Positions 8,737 to 18,734 are shown, counted from the first letter of the stretch. The stretch is 64,000 nucleotides of DNA from G963662675 sp963662675 (GCA_963662675.2 CAXXHP010000004.1:806001-870000), one strand, 5' to 3'. Program-made: numbers and translations. The notes: generated from the letters alone by a model not told the origin.

Positions 8737-10341
8737 CTACAACTTCTCAAAGAAATCATTCCCTTTATCATCAACAATGATGAAAGCAGGGAAATTCTTA
8801 ATGGTAATCTTACGCACAGCCTCCATACCTAACTCCTCAAAATCAACCACTTCGACAGACGTTATGCTTTCTTTAGCTAAAATCGCAGCAGGTCCTCCGA
8901 TTGACCCCAAATAGAAACCACCATGTTTCTTACAGGCATCCGTTACTTGTTTTGAACGGTTACCCTTCGCAACCATTACCATTGAACCTCCCAATTCTTG
9001 GAAAATATCAACATATGAATCCATACGCCCGGCAGTTGTAGGCCCGAAACTTCCGGAAGCCATTCCTTTTGGTGTTTTTGCAGGACCAGCATAATATACA
9101 GGATGATTCTTAAAATACTCAGGCATTGGTTTACCTTCGTCAATCATTTGTTTGATTTTCGCATGAGCAATATCACGAGCTACGATTAGCGTACCGTTCA
9201 AATTTAAGCGGGTTTTAATCGGATATTTTGAAAGTTCTGCCAATACCTCGGCCATTGGACGATCCAAATCAATATTAACAGGATCTGCTAATTCAGGAGC
9301 ACTTTCTGGCAAGAAACGACGAGGATCTTTCTCAAGTTGTTCAAGAAATACGCCATCTTCAGTAATTTTTCCTTTGATATTTCTGTCAGCACTACAGCTA
9401 ACACCTAAACCTACCGGACAAGATGCAGCATGGCGTGGCAAACGAATCACACGCACATCGTGTACAAAATATTTTCCACCAAATTGTGCACCAATACCAC
9501 TTTCCTGGCAAATCTTCAACACTTTTTCTTCCCACTCCAAATCGCGGAACGCCTGACCTCCGTCATTTCCTTCAGTAGGCAAATGGTCAAGATAACCGGC
9601 AGATGCTTTTTTCACGGTTGCTAATGTTGACTCAGCAGATGTACCACCAATAACCAAAGCTAAGTGGTATGGAGGGCAAGCAGAAGTACCCAAGTCTTTA
9701 ATTTTTTCTTTGACAAATTTGGCAAGAGCTTCATCTGTCAACAATGCTTTCGTTTGTTGATATAGGAAGGTTTTATTACCCGATCCACCACCTTTGGTTA
9801 AAAACAGAAACTCGTATTTATTTCCTTCTTCCGCATAAATATCAATCTGTGCCGGAAGGTTGCTTCCGGTATTCTTTTCATCTAGCATGGTCAATGGCAC
9901 AACCTGCGAATAGCGCAAGTTACGGTCTTTGTATGTGTCGTAAATTCCTTTTGACAAATGCAGGGCATCATTAGAACCAGTCCAAACATTTTCTCCTTTT
10001 TTTCCAACGACAATTGCAGTTCCTGTATCCTGGCATGTTGGTAAATCGCCTTCTGCAGCCACAACTTGATTTATCAACATTGTATGAGCCACAAAGCGGT
10101 CGTTATCCGTAGCTTCCGGATCATCAAGAATACCTCTTACCTTTTCAAGGTGAGCTGAACGCAAATAAAATGAGACATCAGCAATTGCTTCTTTTGCCAA
10201 CAACTCTAGTGCTTCCGGTGCAACTTTTAATACTTTTCGTCCTTCTACATCAATGGTAGAAACGTAATCTTTTGTCAGCAACCGATATTCGGTTGTATCT
10301 TTTGTAATTGGAAATGGTTTTTGGTAGATAAATTCAGCCAT
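8737..10341 (-). CDS. Fumarate hydratase, class I (iron-sulfur)
   Basis: Hydrates fumarate to malate in the TCA cycle or its reductive branch. 534 residues in one chain, covering the alpha part (residues about 50-330) and the beta part (about 340-534). Three cysteines in the family positions for the 4Fe-4S cluster can be seen: Cys103 in PTCQDTGTA, one in TSACPPYH and one in AASCPVGLG. GPTTAGRMD is the beta-domain signature. Oxygen-labile class I enzymes fit an anaerobic or microaerobic lifestyle. A TATATTTG box at 10417-10424 precedes it. Confidence 0.95.
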   Translation of the reverse strand: MAEFIYQKPFPITKDTTEYRLLTKDYVSTIDVEGRKVLKVAPEALELLAKEAIADVSFYLRSAHLEKVRGILDDPEATDNDRFVAHTMLINQVVAAEGDLPTCQDTGTAIVVGKKGENVWTGSNDALHLSKGIYDTYKDRNLRYSQVVPLTMLDEKNTGSNLPAQIDIYAEEGNKYEFLFLTKGGGSGNKTFLYQQTKALLTDEALAKFVKEKIKDLGTSACPPYHLALVIGGTSAESTLATVKKASAGYLDHLPTEGNDGGQAFRDLEWEEKVLKICQESGIGAQFGGKYFVHDVRVIRLPRHAASCPVGLGVSCSADRNIKGKITEDGVFLEQLEKDPRRFLPESAPELADPVNIDLDRPMAEVLAELSKYPIKTRLNLNGTLIVARDIAHAKIKQMIDEGKPMPEYFKNHPVYYAGPAKTPKGMASGSFGPTTAGRMDSYVDIFQELGGSMVMVAKGNRSKQVTDACKKHGGFYLGSIGGPAAILAKESITSVEVVDFEELGMEAVRKITIKNFPAFIIVDDKGNDFFEKL

Positions 10342-10416
10342 AATGCTTTTATATTCAATGAATTATTAAGATAGATTGCTCAACTTTAAATACTTAAAAA
10401 TGCATTCAAAGGTTAG

Positions 10417-10424
10417 CAAATATA
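10417..10424 (-). promoter_or_regulatory. -7 promoter box before fumarase
   Basis: TATATTTG on the minus strand matches TAnnTTTG, about 75 bases before the fumarase ATG at 10341. Confidence 0.4.
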
Positions 10425-10509
10425 ACCATAATGGAGTAAACGAATGGATTAGGATGCCTAATTTTGACCGTATGAATAATTTCTTCACAAAGTGTTTACA
10501 AAGCCCTAT

Positions 10510-11328
10510 TTATAATTGTAGGTAATCTGCTATACATTGGTCAAATGCCATCCGTATTTTTTTAAGAGAATTGTTATTTACATCAAATGAAACATATCCT
10601 ATATGAGAGATCGGCAATACTTTTGGCGATGTGCCGGTAAGAAATGCGGCATCAAATTTCGCTAATGACTTCAGATCAATTTCAGCTTCAATGCACTCCA
10701 TGTTTAAAGCGGCAATGCAATCGAGTACTTTCTTCCGGGTAATTCCCAATAATACCTGTGACGCAAGTGGCGTATAAAAAACATCATCTTTTATAAAAAA
10801 AACATTCGATCGGCTTCCCTCTCGTACCAATCCATTATGATCTACCAGTAAGGCTTCATATACATGCTGTTCTGCAATCAGCTTGTTTGCGTTATTACGA
10901 AGTTGTTGCTGTACAATTTTTGCTTGTGGATTTGAACGCTCTGCATGCAATAATTCAACTGTAACACCATTCTTATAATCGGAAACAAAGGGATACTTAT
11001 GCGGAATTATTGCGAAACGTAATCTGGTTTCTTTTTCATACTGAAACAAGTCAATCCGAATATTGCCTTCTTTCGTTTTATTTGCATCAATCAACGTATT
11101 CAATTGTTCTTTAAAACGATCTGCGAATAAGTCGACCTGAATACCTGCAATCTGAACCGAAGAAACGAATCTGGAAAAATGCTCTTCCCAAAACAATGGC
11201 TTTCCTCCGATTACTCTCAACACCTCATAAACCTGCTTAATGACACTAATATCTGAATATTGCATCTTAACAGGCAATACATGCCCATTTTCCACCATAA
11301 ACTTTCCGACAACTTCTACGTTATTCAT
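10510..11328 (-). CDS. Aminotransferase class IV (IlvE / D-amino-acid transaminase / ADC lyase fold)
   Basis: PLP enzyme of fold type IV, 272 residues. The Schiff-base lysine is probably Lys149 in RNNANKLIAE, and VREGSRSNVFF is the PLP-phosphate loop of the family (usually E-x-S-x-SN). LTGTSPKVLP is the late substrate-side loop. Family members make branched-chain amino acids, D-alanine/D-glutamate or 4-aminobenzoate (PabC); the sequence as seen does not decide between these. It lies upstream of fumarase on the same strand with 168 bases between, and is divergent from the sensor kinase. Confidence 0.85.
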   Translation of the reverse strand: MNNVEVVGKFMVENGHVLPVKMQYSDISVIKQVYEVLRVIGGKPLFWEEHFSRFVSSVQIAGIQVDLFADRFKEQLNTLIDANKTKEGNIRIDLFQYEKETRLRFAIIPHKYPFVSDYKNGVTVELLHAERSNPQAKIVQQQLRNNANKLIAEQHVYEALLVDHNGLVREGSRSNVFFIKDDVFYTPLASQVLLGITRKKVLDCIAALNMECIEAEIDLKSLAKFDAAFLTGTSPKVLPISHIGYVSFDVNNNSLKKIRMAFDQCIADYLQL

Positions 11329-11396
11329 CTACATCTCAGTATAAATTATTATATTAACAAAATGTACATATATCAATTCTTATCGTTTTTTCTAAA

Positions 11397-12335
11397 ATGA
11401 AAAGTTCGCTAAAAATAACACTGATCTATTTAATGATTAGCTTTTTTTGGATATTATTTTCAGACAAGTTCATCTACTCCTTAAGCTCAAATGCAGATAT
11501 TTTAACGCGGTTGCAAACTTATAAAGGATGGTTTTTTATCAGTTCTACATCCATATTCTTGTTTTATCTGATCAACAATGAAATCACAAAAAATAATAAG
11601 ATTCAGCATGAATTGGTAAAAGCGAGATTAAAAGCAGAAGAATCTGACCGATTAAAAACAGCCTTTTTGTCCAATATCTCACATGAAATAAGAACCCCTT
11701 TAAATGGGATACTTGGTTTTAGTGATCTACTTTGCGAAGAAAAAATAGAACCCGAAAGTAAAAAAATATACATTGATCAAGTCAACAATAATGGGCAATC
11801 CCTCTTAAAAATCATAAATGACATCATCGAAGTTTCAAAAATTCAGCAAAACATACTGTCTGTCAATTTGAAAGATTTTGAGTTAAACCATTTAATTATA
11901 GCCATTCTGGAAAAATATGCAACAGCATTAAAAGCAAAGGGACTAAATCTTTTGATTAAGAATGATTCTTCTCAGAAGTCATACACTTTACATTCCGATT
12001 ATGATATATTAAAAACGATTCTATCCAATCTAATTGATAATGCAATTAAATACACCGAGAAAGGAAACATTACAATTGGATATCATATTACAGAAAAAAG
12101 CATTCATCTTTTTGTTGAAGATACAGGAATTGGTATCAGCAAAGAGGATGCACATATTATTTTCAGACGCTTTAAAGAAACATCGATGACTAAAAAAAGC
12201 AATGATGGCTTTGGACTTGGCCTGTCAATAAGTAAGGGTTTAGCTGAAGCATTAAACGGTCAAATTGAAGTTCAATCTGAACTTGGTAGAGGAAGTCGGT
12301 TTACTGTTGTCATACCAAAACGGCAAAAAGACTGA
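11397..12335 (+). CDS. Membrane sensor histidine kinase
   Basis: 312 residues. Two hydrophobic segments (about 5-25 and 44-60) frame a short periplasmic loop, so there is almost no sensor domain. A coiled-coil linker leads to HisKA with His96 in SNISHEIRTPLNG, then HATPase_c with N-box LIDNAIKYTEKG, G1 VEDTGIGIS, F-box and G2 GFGLGLSISKGLAEA. No receiver domain and no response regulator next door, so its partner is elsewhere. It ends 13 bases before the convergent ridA stop. Confidence 0.92.
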   Translation: MKSSLKITLIYLMISFFWILFSDKFIYSLSSNADILTRLQTYKGWFFISSTSIFLFYLINNEITKNNKIQHELVKARLKAEESDRLKTAFLSNISHEIRTPLNGILGFSDLLCEEKIEPESKKIYIDQVNNNGQSLLKIINDIIEVSKIQQNILSVNLKDFELNHLIIAILEKYATALKAKGLNLLIKNDSSQKSYTLHSDYDILKTILSNLIDNAIKYTEKGNITIGYHITEKSIHLFVEDTGIGISKEDAHIIFRRFKETSMTKKSNDGFGLGLSISKGLAEALNGQIEVQSELGRGSRFTVVIPKRQKD

Positions 12336-12348
12336 ATCTATAATTCTC

Positions 12349-12726
12349 TTACTTCACCGCAATTGTCTCAATTTCCACCATCACACCTAAAGGCAGTTCT
12401 TTAACAGCAAAAGCAGCACGGGCAGGTGGATTTTGAGCATAAAAAGTGGCATACACTTCGTTCATGGCTTTAAAATTTGACATATCATCTAATAAACAGG
12501 TCGATTTCACCACATCAGCATATGTATAACCGGCAGCCTCTAAAATGGCACCAATATTCTTCATCACCTGCAATGTCTGCTCAATAATTCCTCCTTCAAC
12601 AACAGCGCCAACCAATGGATCAATCGGCACCTGCCCTGAAATATAAAGCGTTCCGTTTACTTCTATTGCCTGACTATAAGGGCCTATGGCTTTGGGTGCA
12701 TTGGGAGTTGAAATAATTCGCTTCAT
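12349..12726 (-). CDS. ridA: RidA family reactive-intermediate (enamine/imine) deaminase
   Basis: 125 residues, the standard length of a single RidA/YjgF domain. It hydrolyses 2-aminoacrylate-type intermediates released by PLP enzymes. Characteristic features: AIGPYSQAI, LYISGQVP, ARAAFAV with the substrate-binding arginine (Arg103) and VEIETIAV with the catalytic glutamate near the C-terminus. Archetypal RidA rather than a degenerate Rid subgroup, because Arg is kept. Divergent from ligA across a 170-base region. Confidence 0.95.
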   Translation of the reverse strand: MKRIISTPNAPKAIGPYSQAIEVNGTLYISGQVPIDPLVGAVVEGGIIEQTLQVMKNIGAILEAAGYTYADVVKSTCLLDDMSNFKAMNEVYATFYAQNPPARAAFAVKELPLGVMVEIETIAVK

Positions 12727-12899
12727 GATTCTCCGTTTTTAGTTCTACATTTCTCGTTTAACAAACGTACTAGATTCCTCGTAAAAAACACCTTCTCTAT
12801 TCATTATTCAAGCTCAACACTCAATGAAAATTCGAAAGGGAACAGAAAGTAAATTTTCTTTCTAAACTGTTTTCGTATTTTTAGTGCAAAATTATTGAG

Positions 12900-14906
12900 A
12901 TGGACAAAAATAAGGCAAAACAACATATTGAAGCACTCAGAAAAGAACTTGAAGAACATAACTACAAATACTATGTACTCTCGCAACCGGTAATCAGTGA
13001 TTATGACTTCGATCAAAAACTGAAGGAGCTGGAAAGCCTAGAAGGTGATTATCCCGAATTCGCTGACCCCAACTCTCCCACTCAACGCGTTGGAAGCGAT
13101 ATTAGTCAGGAATTTGTGCAGGTAAAGCACCAATACCCAATGCTATCATTAGCAAACAGCTATTCCGAACAAGAGCTCATTGATTTTGACCAACGTATTA
13201 AAAAGTTGATTGACGAGCCTTATGAATTTGTTTGCGAACTAAAATTTGATGGCACCTCAATTAGCCTCACCTACGAAAATGGGCAATTAGCTAAAGCAGT
13301 AACTCGTGGCGATGGAGAAAAAGGAGATGATGTTACAGCCAATGCGCGTACAATCCGTAGTATTCCATTAAAAATAAAAGGGAATGACTATCCCAAAAAC
13401 TTTGAAATACGCGGTGAAGTTCTCCTTCCTTTTTCAGTTTTTGCAAAATTAAATCAGGCACGCGAGGAAATTGGCGAAATGCCTTTTGCAAATCCACGCA
13501 ATGCTGCTTCGGGCACGCTAAAAATGCAGAATTCAGCTGAAGTAGCCAAGCGAAAACTGGATGCCTATTTTTACTATTTATTGGGTGAAGGATTACCGGA
13601 TGACGGTCATTATGAAAATTTAGAACACGCCAAAAGCTGGGGATTTAAAATATCAGGAGACACCAAAAAGTGCGCTAATATAGAGGAAGTAATTGCCTAC
13701 ATAAAACACTGGGACACAGAGCGATTTGACTTACCCGTAGCCACCGATGGTATTGTAATAAAAGTAAACTCAAAGAGATTGCAGAATAATCTGGGCTTCA
13801 CGGCTAAATCCCCTAGATGGGCTATTGCATATAAATTTAAGGCTGAGCGGGTAAGCACAAAATTGGAGTCTGTCAGCTATCAGGTAGGAAGAACTGGCGC
13901 TGTTACACCTGTCGCCAACCTCTCCCCTATTTTGCTCGCCGGAACAACAGTAAAGCGAGCATCTTTGCATAACGCAGATATTATAGAAAAACTAGACCTT
14001 CACTTAGATGATGTGGTTTATGTGGAAAAGGGAGGTGAAATAATTCCAAAAATTGTTGATGTAGATCAGACATTGCGCCACCCGATGTCCAAAAAAATAG
14101 AATTTATACGCAGCTGTCCGGAATGTGGAACTGCCTTGATACGCAGCGAAGGAGAAGCAGCCCACTACTGTCCAAATGAAAATGGTTGCCCGCCTCAAAT
14201 AAAAGGCAAAATAGAACACTTTGTAAGCAGAAAAGCAATGAACATTGATGGTTTGGGAGACGAAACTATTGAATTGCTTTTTAACAAAGGGTTAATAAAA
14301 AACAGTGCCGATCTCTATGATTTAACCGCAGCGCAACTTATTCCCCTAGATCGAATGGGCGAAAAATCTGCCGAGCGTATTTTAAAAAGTCTGGAGGAAT
14401 CAAAGAATGTCCCTTTTGAACGGGTTTTATTTGCATTGGGAATACGCTTTATTGGCGAAACTGTTGCCAAAAAGCTTGCTCAAAATCTCATAAGTATTGA
14501 CAAAATACAACATGCCAATTTGGAAAAACTGATTGACATTGATGAGATTGGTGGAAGAATCGCAGAAAGCGTTATTGCTTATTTTCAAGATGAAAAAAAT
14601 TCGGAACAAATTTTCAGATTAAAAACATGTGGACTACAATTTGAACTAGACAAGTCCGTTCTAACAGAACGAAGTAACAAGCTTGAAGGGCTAAGCATTG
14701 TTATTTCTGGAACGTTTGAAGTACACTCTCGCGATGAATTAAAAAAGCTAATTGAAAAGCATGGAGGTAAAAATGTTGGATCAATTTCGAAAAAAACCTC
14801 CTACTTATTAGGTGGCAGCAATGTTGGTCCATCGAAACTCGAAAAGATTGAGAAATTTAAAATACCGATTCTTACAGAATCTGACTTTCTTGAAATGATA
14901 AAATAA
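12900..14906 (+). CDS. ligA: NAD-dependent DNA ligase
   Basis: Seals nicks in replication and repair using NAD. 668 residues with the whole domain series: Ia (about 1-65, YYVLSQPVISDYDFD), adenylation domain with nucleophile Lys115 in CELKFDG, OB fold, four-Cys zinc finger (CPECG then CPNENGCP), HhH repeats (DEIGGRIAESV) and a C-terminal BRCT domain (about 590-668). The start ATG is well placed and the family N-terminal helix is complete. Confidence 0.98.
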   Translation: MDKNKAKQHIEALRKELEEHNYKYYVLSQPVISDYDFDQKLKELESLEGDYPEFADPNSPTQRVGSDISQEFVQVKHQYPMLSLANSYSEQELIDFDQRIKKLIDEPYEFVCELKFDGTSISLTYENGQLAKAVTRGDGEKGDDVTANARTIRSIPLKIKGNDYPKNFEIRGEVLLPFSVFAKLNQAREEIGEMPFANPRNAASGTLKMQNSAEVAKRKLDAYFYYLLGEGLPDDGHYENLEHAKSWGFKISGDTKKCANIEEVIAYIKHWDTERFDLPVATDGIVIKVNSKRLQNNLGFTAKSPRWAIAYKFKAERVSTKLESVSYQVGRTGAVTPVANLSPILLAGTTVKRASLHNADIIEKLDLHLDDVVYVEKGGEIIPKIVDVDQTLRHPMSKKIEFIRSCPECGTALIRSEGEAAHYCPNENGCPPQIKGKIEHFVSRKAMNIDGLGDETIELLFNKGLIKNSADLYDLTAAQLIPLDRMGEKSAERILKSLEESKNVPFERVLFALGIRFIGETVAKKLAQNLISIDKIQHANLEKLIDIDEIGGRIAESVIAYFQDEKNSEQIFRLKTCGLQFELDKSVLTERSNKLEGLSIVISGTFEVHSRDELKKLIEKHGGKNVGSISKKTSYLLGGSNVGPSKLEKIEKFKIPILTESDFLEMIK

Positions 14907-15033
14907 AAGCAATACGACGAATTAACTTTCAACATATCAATATTTGGCTCATTTCAATTTCAGTCTTTATTTTTATAAAATGAATTTTAGGATTACTTTT
15001 TTGAAGTTCTAAGCTTATTCACAAACAAATTCT

Positions 15034-15041
15034 TATTTTTG
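15034..15041 (+). promoter_or_regulatory. -7 promoter box before the DUF6913-dapA pair
   Basis: TATTTTTG, an exact TAnnTTTG match, only 11 bases before the ATG at 15053. The transcript would have a very short leader. Confidence 0.45.
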
Positions 15042-15052
15042 CCATCATACTT

Positions 15053-15553
15053 ATGGGACTAAAAGATCAACTAATTTATTGGCAGATCAACCGAAGGGTA
15101 AAATCCATAAAGAGAACCAAGCGGTTTATCAATTTGGATTCTGCAAGAAATGCTGGAATTATTTGGAATTGCGGAGATCGGGCTGCTTTTGAGAGCTTAT
15201 CAAAAGTACTGTCCCAAAAGCATATTAAAATAACTGATTTTTGCTTTTCACCCGGATCATCTGCAGATAATACAGCCAATTTAATTGGCAAAAATGATTT
15301 TAATTTTTGGGGAATGCCAAATAGTGATGGACTGACCAACTTCGTCAATAAAGAGTTTGACTTACTCATCGACATAAGCATGTCTTCATCAACTCAAGCA
15401 CAGGCGGTTAGGGCATTATCAAAGGCTTCGTTCAAAACAGGTTGGGCAGATATTGAACCTGATTTTTTCGACCTCAGCATTGATGTTAGTAGTCAGCGGG
15501 AACCTAGTTTTTTGGTTGAGCAACTGATTCATTATTTGAAAGAAATAAAATAG
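15053..15553 (+). CDS. DUF6913-like conserved Bacteroidota protein
   Basis: 166 residues, function unknown. It starts with a basic helix (WQINRRVKSIKRTKRF), then an alternating alpha/beta core with NAGIIWNCGD, DFNFWGMPNSDG and DLLIDIS. No signal peptide or membrane segment, so cytoplasmic. The sequence resembles the family encoded next to dapA in many Bacteroidota; here dapA follows after seven bases, so they are co-transcribed. A link to lysine/peptidoglycan metabolism is only suggested by this pairing. Confidence 0.75.
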   Translation: MGLKDQLIYWQINRRVKSIKRTKRFINLDSARNAGIIWNCGDRAAFESLSKVLSQKHIKITDFCFSPGSSADNTANLIGKNDFNFWGMPNSDGLTNFVNKEFDLLIDISMSSSTQAQAVRALSKASFKTGWADIEPDFFDLSIDVSSQREPSFLVEQLIHYLKEIK

Positions 15554-15560
15554 AGATAGC

Positions 15561-16442
15561 ATGACACACCTTTTCAAAGGCGCGGGAGTAGCATTGATTA
15601 CCCCTTTTAATGAAGATTATTCAATAGACTTTAATGCTTTGGAAACGTTGGTTGAAGACCAGATTTCCGGTGGTATGGATTATTTAGTGGCATTGGGCAC
15701 AACTGCCGAAACACCAACCTTATCCGTTGAAGAGCAAAAAGAAGTTGTTGCATGCATCAAATCAAAAGTAAACAAACGTGTTCCCCTAATGCTTGGTATG
15801 GGTGGGAATGACCCATATAAAATCATCAAAAACATTGAGGGTACAGATTTCAATGGGATTGATGGAATTCTTTCGGTAACTCCATACTACAACCGCCCTT
15901 CACAGCAAGGAGTAATTGAGCACTACAAACTAGTGGCTAATTCCAGCCCTGTTCCTGTTATACTGTACAATGTTCCATCGAGAACAGGAATCAACATGGA
16001 AGCTGATACTTCACTGAAGGTTGCTGAGGCATGCCCAAATGTTATTGGGATTAAAGAAGCATCAGGCGAATCATCACAGGTTGCTAAAATGGTAAAATAT
16101 GCTCCTGATTATTTCAAAGTAATTTCAGGTGACGATGTGCTGGCTCTGCCTATCATTGCTGTTGGTGGTGTTGGTGTTATTTCCGTAATTGCAAATGCAC
16201 TGCCCGAAAAGCTGAAACAACTAATCCACTATGCCAATAATGATAAATTTGCAGAAGCTCGTGAGCTACACTTGCAACTACTTGATTTGGTTAAGTTGAT
16301 TTTCCGAGAAGGAAACCCGGGCGGAATTAAGGCCTTAATGGAAATCATGGGCAAATCAACCAGTACCGTACGATTGCCTTTATTTCCGGTTAGTCAGGCA
16401 TTAAAAAATGACCTAGAAGCTGAGCTAAAAAAGATTCTGTAA
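15561..16442 (+). CDS. dapA: 4-hydroxy-tetrahydrodipicolinate synthase
   Basis: Condenses pyruvate with aspartate semialdehyde, the first committed step to diaminopimelate and lysine. 293 residues, usual length. GTTAETPTL (46-54) is the hydroxyl-transfer motif, YNVPSRTG includes the catalytic tyrosine near 136, and Lys165 in GIKEASGE forms the Schiff base. Second gene of a two-gene unit with the DUF6913-like protein; a terminator hairpin follows at 16466-16510. Confidence 0.96.
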   Translation: MTHLFKGAGVALITPFNEDYSIDFNALETLVEDQISGGMDYLVALGTTAETPTLSVEEQKEVVACIKSKVNKRVPLMLGMGGNDPYKIIKNIEGTDFNGIDGILSVTPYYNRPSQQGVIEHYKLVANSSPVPVILYNVPSRTGINMEADTSLKVAEACPNVIGIKEASGESSQVAKMVKYAPDYFKVISGDDVLALPIIAVGGVGVISVIANALPEKLKQLIHYANNDKFAEARELHLQLLDLVKLIFREGNPGGIKALMEIMGKSTSTVRLPLFPVSQALKNDLEAELKKIL

Positions 16443-16465
16443 AAAGATATTTAAAATACAAATTG

Positions 16466-16510
16466 AAGGCAGTTGAAAACAGCGAAATCTGTATTCATCT
16501 GCCTTTTTTA
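16466..16510 (+). terminator. Terminator after dapA
   Basis: Outer stem AAGGCAG/CTGCCTT with an inner ACAG/CTGT stem, followed by a run of T. It lies 24 bases after the dapA stop and just before the next promoter box. Confidence 0.75.
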
Positions 16511-16514
16511 GTTT

Positions 16515-16522
16515 TATATTTG
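16515..16522 (+). promoter_or_regulatory. -7 promoter box before nspC
   Basis: TATATTTG matches TAnnTTTG, 23 bases before the nspC ATG and immediately after the dapA terminator. Confidence 0.45.
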
Positions 16523-16544
16523 TTACTCATTTCAATTTATAAAA

Positions 16545-17690
16545 ATGAGAGTAGAATTTTCGGGAATACCTTCCCCTTGTTATGTTTTGGAAGAAAGTCT
16601 GTTGCGCAAAAATCTAACCTTGATAAAATCGGTAGCAGATTCGGCAGGTGTAGAAATTATTCTGGCATTTAAAGGTTTCTCAATGTGGAGTGCTTTTCCA
16701 ATTGTTCGAGAATATGTTCATGGAGCAACGGCAAGTTCATTACATGAGGCTCAACTGTGTGTAGATGAAATGAAAAGTTTGGCACACACCTATGCCCCGG
16801 TGTACGACATGGAAACTTTCCCTGAGATTATCCGGCTATCAAGCCATATCACTTTTAATTCGCTAAGTCAGTACGAGCGTTTTTATCCAATGATAAAAGA
16901 GTCGGGCAAGATAGTATCAGTGGGCTTGCGCATCAATCCAGAATATTCTGAAGTAGAAACCGAACTATACAATCCTTGTGCTCCGGGCTCTCGTCTTGGA
17001 ATAGTTGCAAACCAAATGGGAGGAAAACTGCCCGACGGCATCGATGGACTGCACTTTCATACTCTGTGCGAATCATACTCAACAGATCTGGAAAAAACAC
17101 TGGCAGCCGTTGAAGAGAAATTTGGTGCATTTTTAAAGCAGGTTAAGTGGCTTAACATGGGTGGTGGCCATTTAATGACTCGCAAAGGATACGATACAAA
17201 CCACCTCATTGAACTCTTAAAAGGACTTCAATCACGTTACCCAAACCTACAAATCATACTAGAGCCCGGCAGTGCTTTTGCTTGGGAAACGGGTTTTTTA
17301 AAAACTACGGTTTTAGATATTGTTGAAAACAAAGGCATAAAAACAGCCATGCTTAATGTGTCGTTTGCAGCACACATGCCCGACTGCCTAGAAATGCCTT
17401 ACCAGCCTAAAATACGCCATGCCAGCTCCGAACCAATATCAGGAAAGCCAACTTACCGCATGGGTGGCAACACATGCTTAAGTGGCGACTATTACGGCTA
17501 TTGGTCATTTGATAATGAATTACAAATAGGTGACAATCTCATCCTTGAAGATATGATTCATTACACGATGGTGAAAACCACATTTTTTAATGGTGTGCAA
17601 CATCCCTCTATTGGGATAACAAAACCAAATGGAGAGTTTCAGCTAATTCGTCGGTTTGGCTACGAAGATTATAAAGATAAGCTTAGTTAA
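16545..17690 (+). CDS. nspC: Carboxynorspermidine decarboxylase
   Basis: PLP enzyme of the alanine-racemase fold that decarboxylates carboxy(nor)spermidine, the last step of the alternative polyamine route. 381 residues. PLP lysine Lys43 in AFKGFSMW, substrate segment HGATASSLHEA, LGIVANQMGG, GLHFHTLCES, the Gly-rich NMGGGHLMT and the C-terminal CLSGDYYGYW, where the Cys contributes to the active site in trans in this family. In Bacteroidota the product is usually spermidine (family knowledge). Its partner dehydrogenase is not in this window. Confidence 0.95.
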   Translation: MRVEFSGIPSPCYVLEESLLRKNLTLIKSVADSAGVEIILAFKGFSMWSAFPIVREYVHGATASSLHEAQLCVDEMKSLAHTYAPVYDMETFPEIIRLSSHITFNSLSQYERFYPMIKESGKIVSVGLRINPEYSEVETELYNPCAPGSRLGIVANQMGGKLPDGIDGLHFHTLCESYSTDLEKTLAAVEEKFGAFLKQVKWLNMGGGHLMTRKGYDTNHLIELLKGLQSRYPNLQIILEPGSAFAWETGFLKTTVLDIVENKGIKTAMLNVSFAAHMPDCLEMPYQPKIRHASSEPISGKPTYRMGGNTCLSGDYYGYWSFDNELQIGDNLILEDMIHYTMVKTTFFNGVQHPSIGITKPNGEFQLIRRFGYEDYKDKLS

Positions 17691-17780
17691 ACGGGGGTGG
17701 TATAGAATCGCAGCAGACAAACAGAACCCGAATACGAGAGTAAGCAAGCACATCATGTATAACGTCCAACGAATATCAAA

Positions 17781-18521
17781 CTATGTGATGTTTTCGTTTG
17801 TTTTTGATGAGTCAGCTAAAAGTTTATGAATTTCATTTAGCTCCTTCTTCGTTAAATGACGCCATTTACCCATGGGGATATCTAAATTAATATTCATTAT
17901 ACGGTAACGTTCCAATTTGGAAACAGTGTATCCGAGATGTTCACACATGCGTCTGATTTGTCTATTTAATCCTTGGGTGAGAGTAATCCTAAAACGAAAC
18001 TTATCGATCTGTTCTACAAAACATTTCCTTGTAACTGTACCCAAAACTGGAACCCCATTACCCATTTTTTGTATGAACGATTTTGTTATAGGTTGTTTTA
18101 CGGTAACTAGATATTCCTTTTCATGATTGTTTCTAGCACGAAGAATCTTATTTACTATATCTCCATCGTTCGTTAACAGAATTAAGCCCTGACTATCTTT
18201 ATCAAGTCTTCCAATTGGAAAAATTCGTTCGGTGTAATTAATGTAGTCAATAATATTATTTTTCTCTCGAAGGGTGTCCGTTGTACAAACAACGCCCCGC
18301 GGTTTATTAAAAGCAAGGTAAACCTGTTTATTTCCTTTTCCAGAAATCAATTTCCCGTTTAAACGAATCTCGTCTTTCGAAGATACCTTATCTCCCATCT
18401 CTGCAACAATACCATTTATAGTTATCCGCTTTTGCTCAATGAGCTTATCGGTCTCTCTACGCGAGCAATACCCAATTTCACTAAAAAACTTATTTATACG
18501 TACCAAATTCTTATCTTCCAT
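17781..18521 (-). CDS. rluF: 23S rRNA pseudouridine synthase, RluF type
   Basis: 246 residues. N-terminal S4 RNA-binding domain (about 6-50, RINKFFSEIGYCSRRE) followed by the RsuA/RluB/E/F catalytic domain with Asp107 in GRLDKDSQGLILLTNDGD and the late GLNRQIRRMCEHLGY motif. The LNRQIRRMCEHLGYTVSKLERYRI tail segment is closest to RluF, which modifies U2604 of 23S rRNA, rather than RluB or RsuA. It is the last conserved housekeeping gene before the accessory region. Confidence 0.9.
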   Translation of the reverse strand: MEDKNLVRINKFFSEIGYCSRRETDKLIEQKRITINGIVAEMGDKVSSKDEIRLNGKLISGKGNKQVYLAFNKPRGVVCTTDTLREKNNIIDYINYTERIFPIGRLDKDSQGLILLTNDGDIVNKILRARNNHEKEYLVTVKQPITKSFIQKMGNGVPVLGTVTRKCFVEQIDKFRFRITLTQGLNRQIRRMCEHLGYTVSKLERYRIMNINLDIPMGKWRHLTKKELNEIHKLLADSSKTNENIT

Positions 18522-18644
18522 CTGTTCCTTAAGGTAGTCTATTGTGCCTGATTCATTGGGCTTTCGATCTGTTCTGACAAATTATTTATTTCTCAAAATA
18601 CCCGAAAAATGCCTTAAAATACGGCTACAGGTTAATTCTATATT

Positions 18645-18734
18645 CTAAGCGATCTTTTCATACACTTTATTTAGAATTTTATTGGCATAAAGATAGGTGA
18701 AGTCTTTTGTTTCGACAATAATGCACGTATTCAT
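18645..18734 (-). CDS. 29-codon ORF, probable gene remnant
   Basis: Starts on the ATG that directly follows the TAA of the next small ORF (TAAATG). Reads like real protein (IVETKDFTYLYANKIL, then NKVYEKIA) but is far too short for a domain I know. Together with the ORF at 18735-18887 it may be what is left of a transposase or regulator. No homologue recognised. Confidence 0.25.
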   Translation of the reverse strand: MNTCIIVETKDFTYLYANKILNKVYEKIA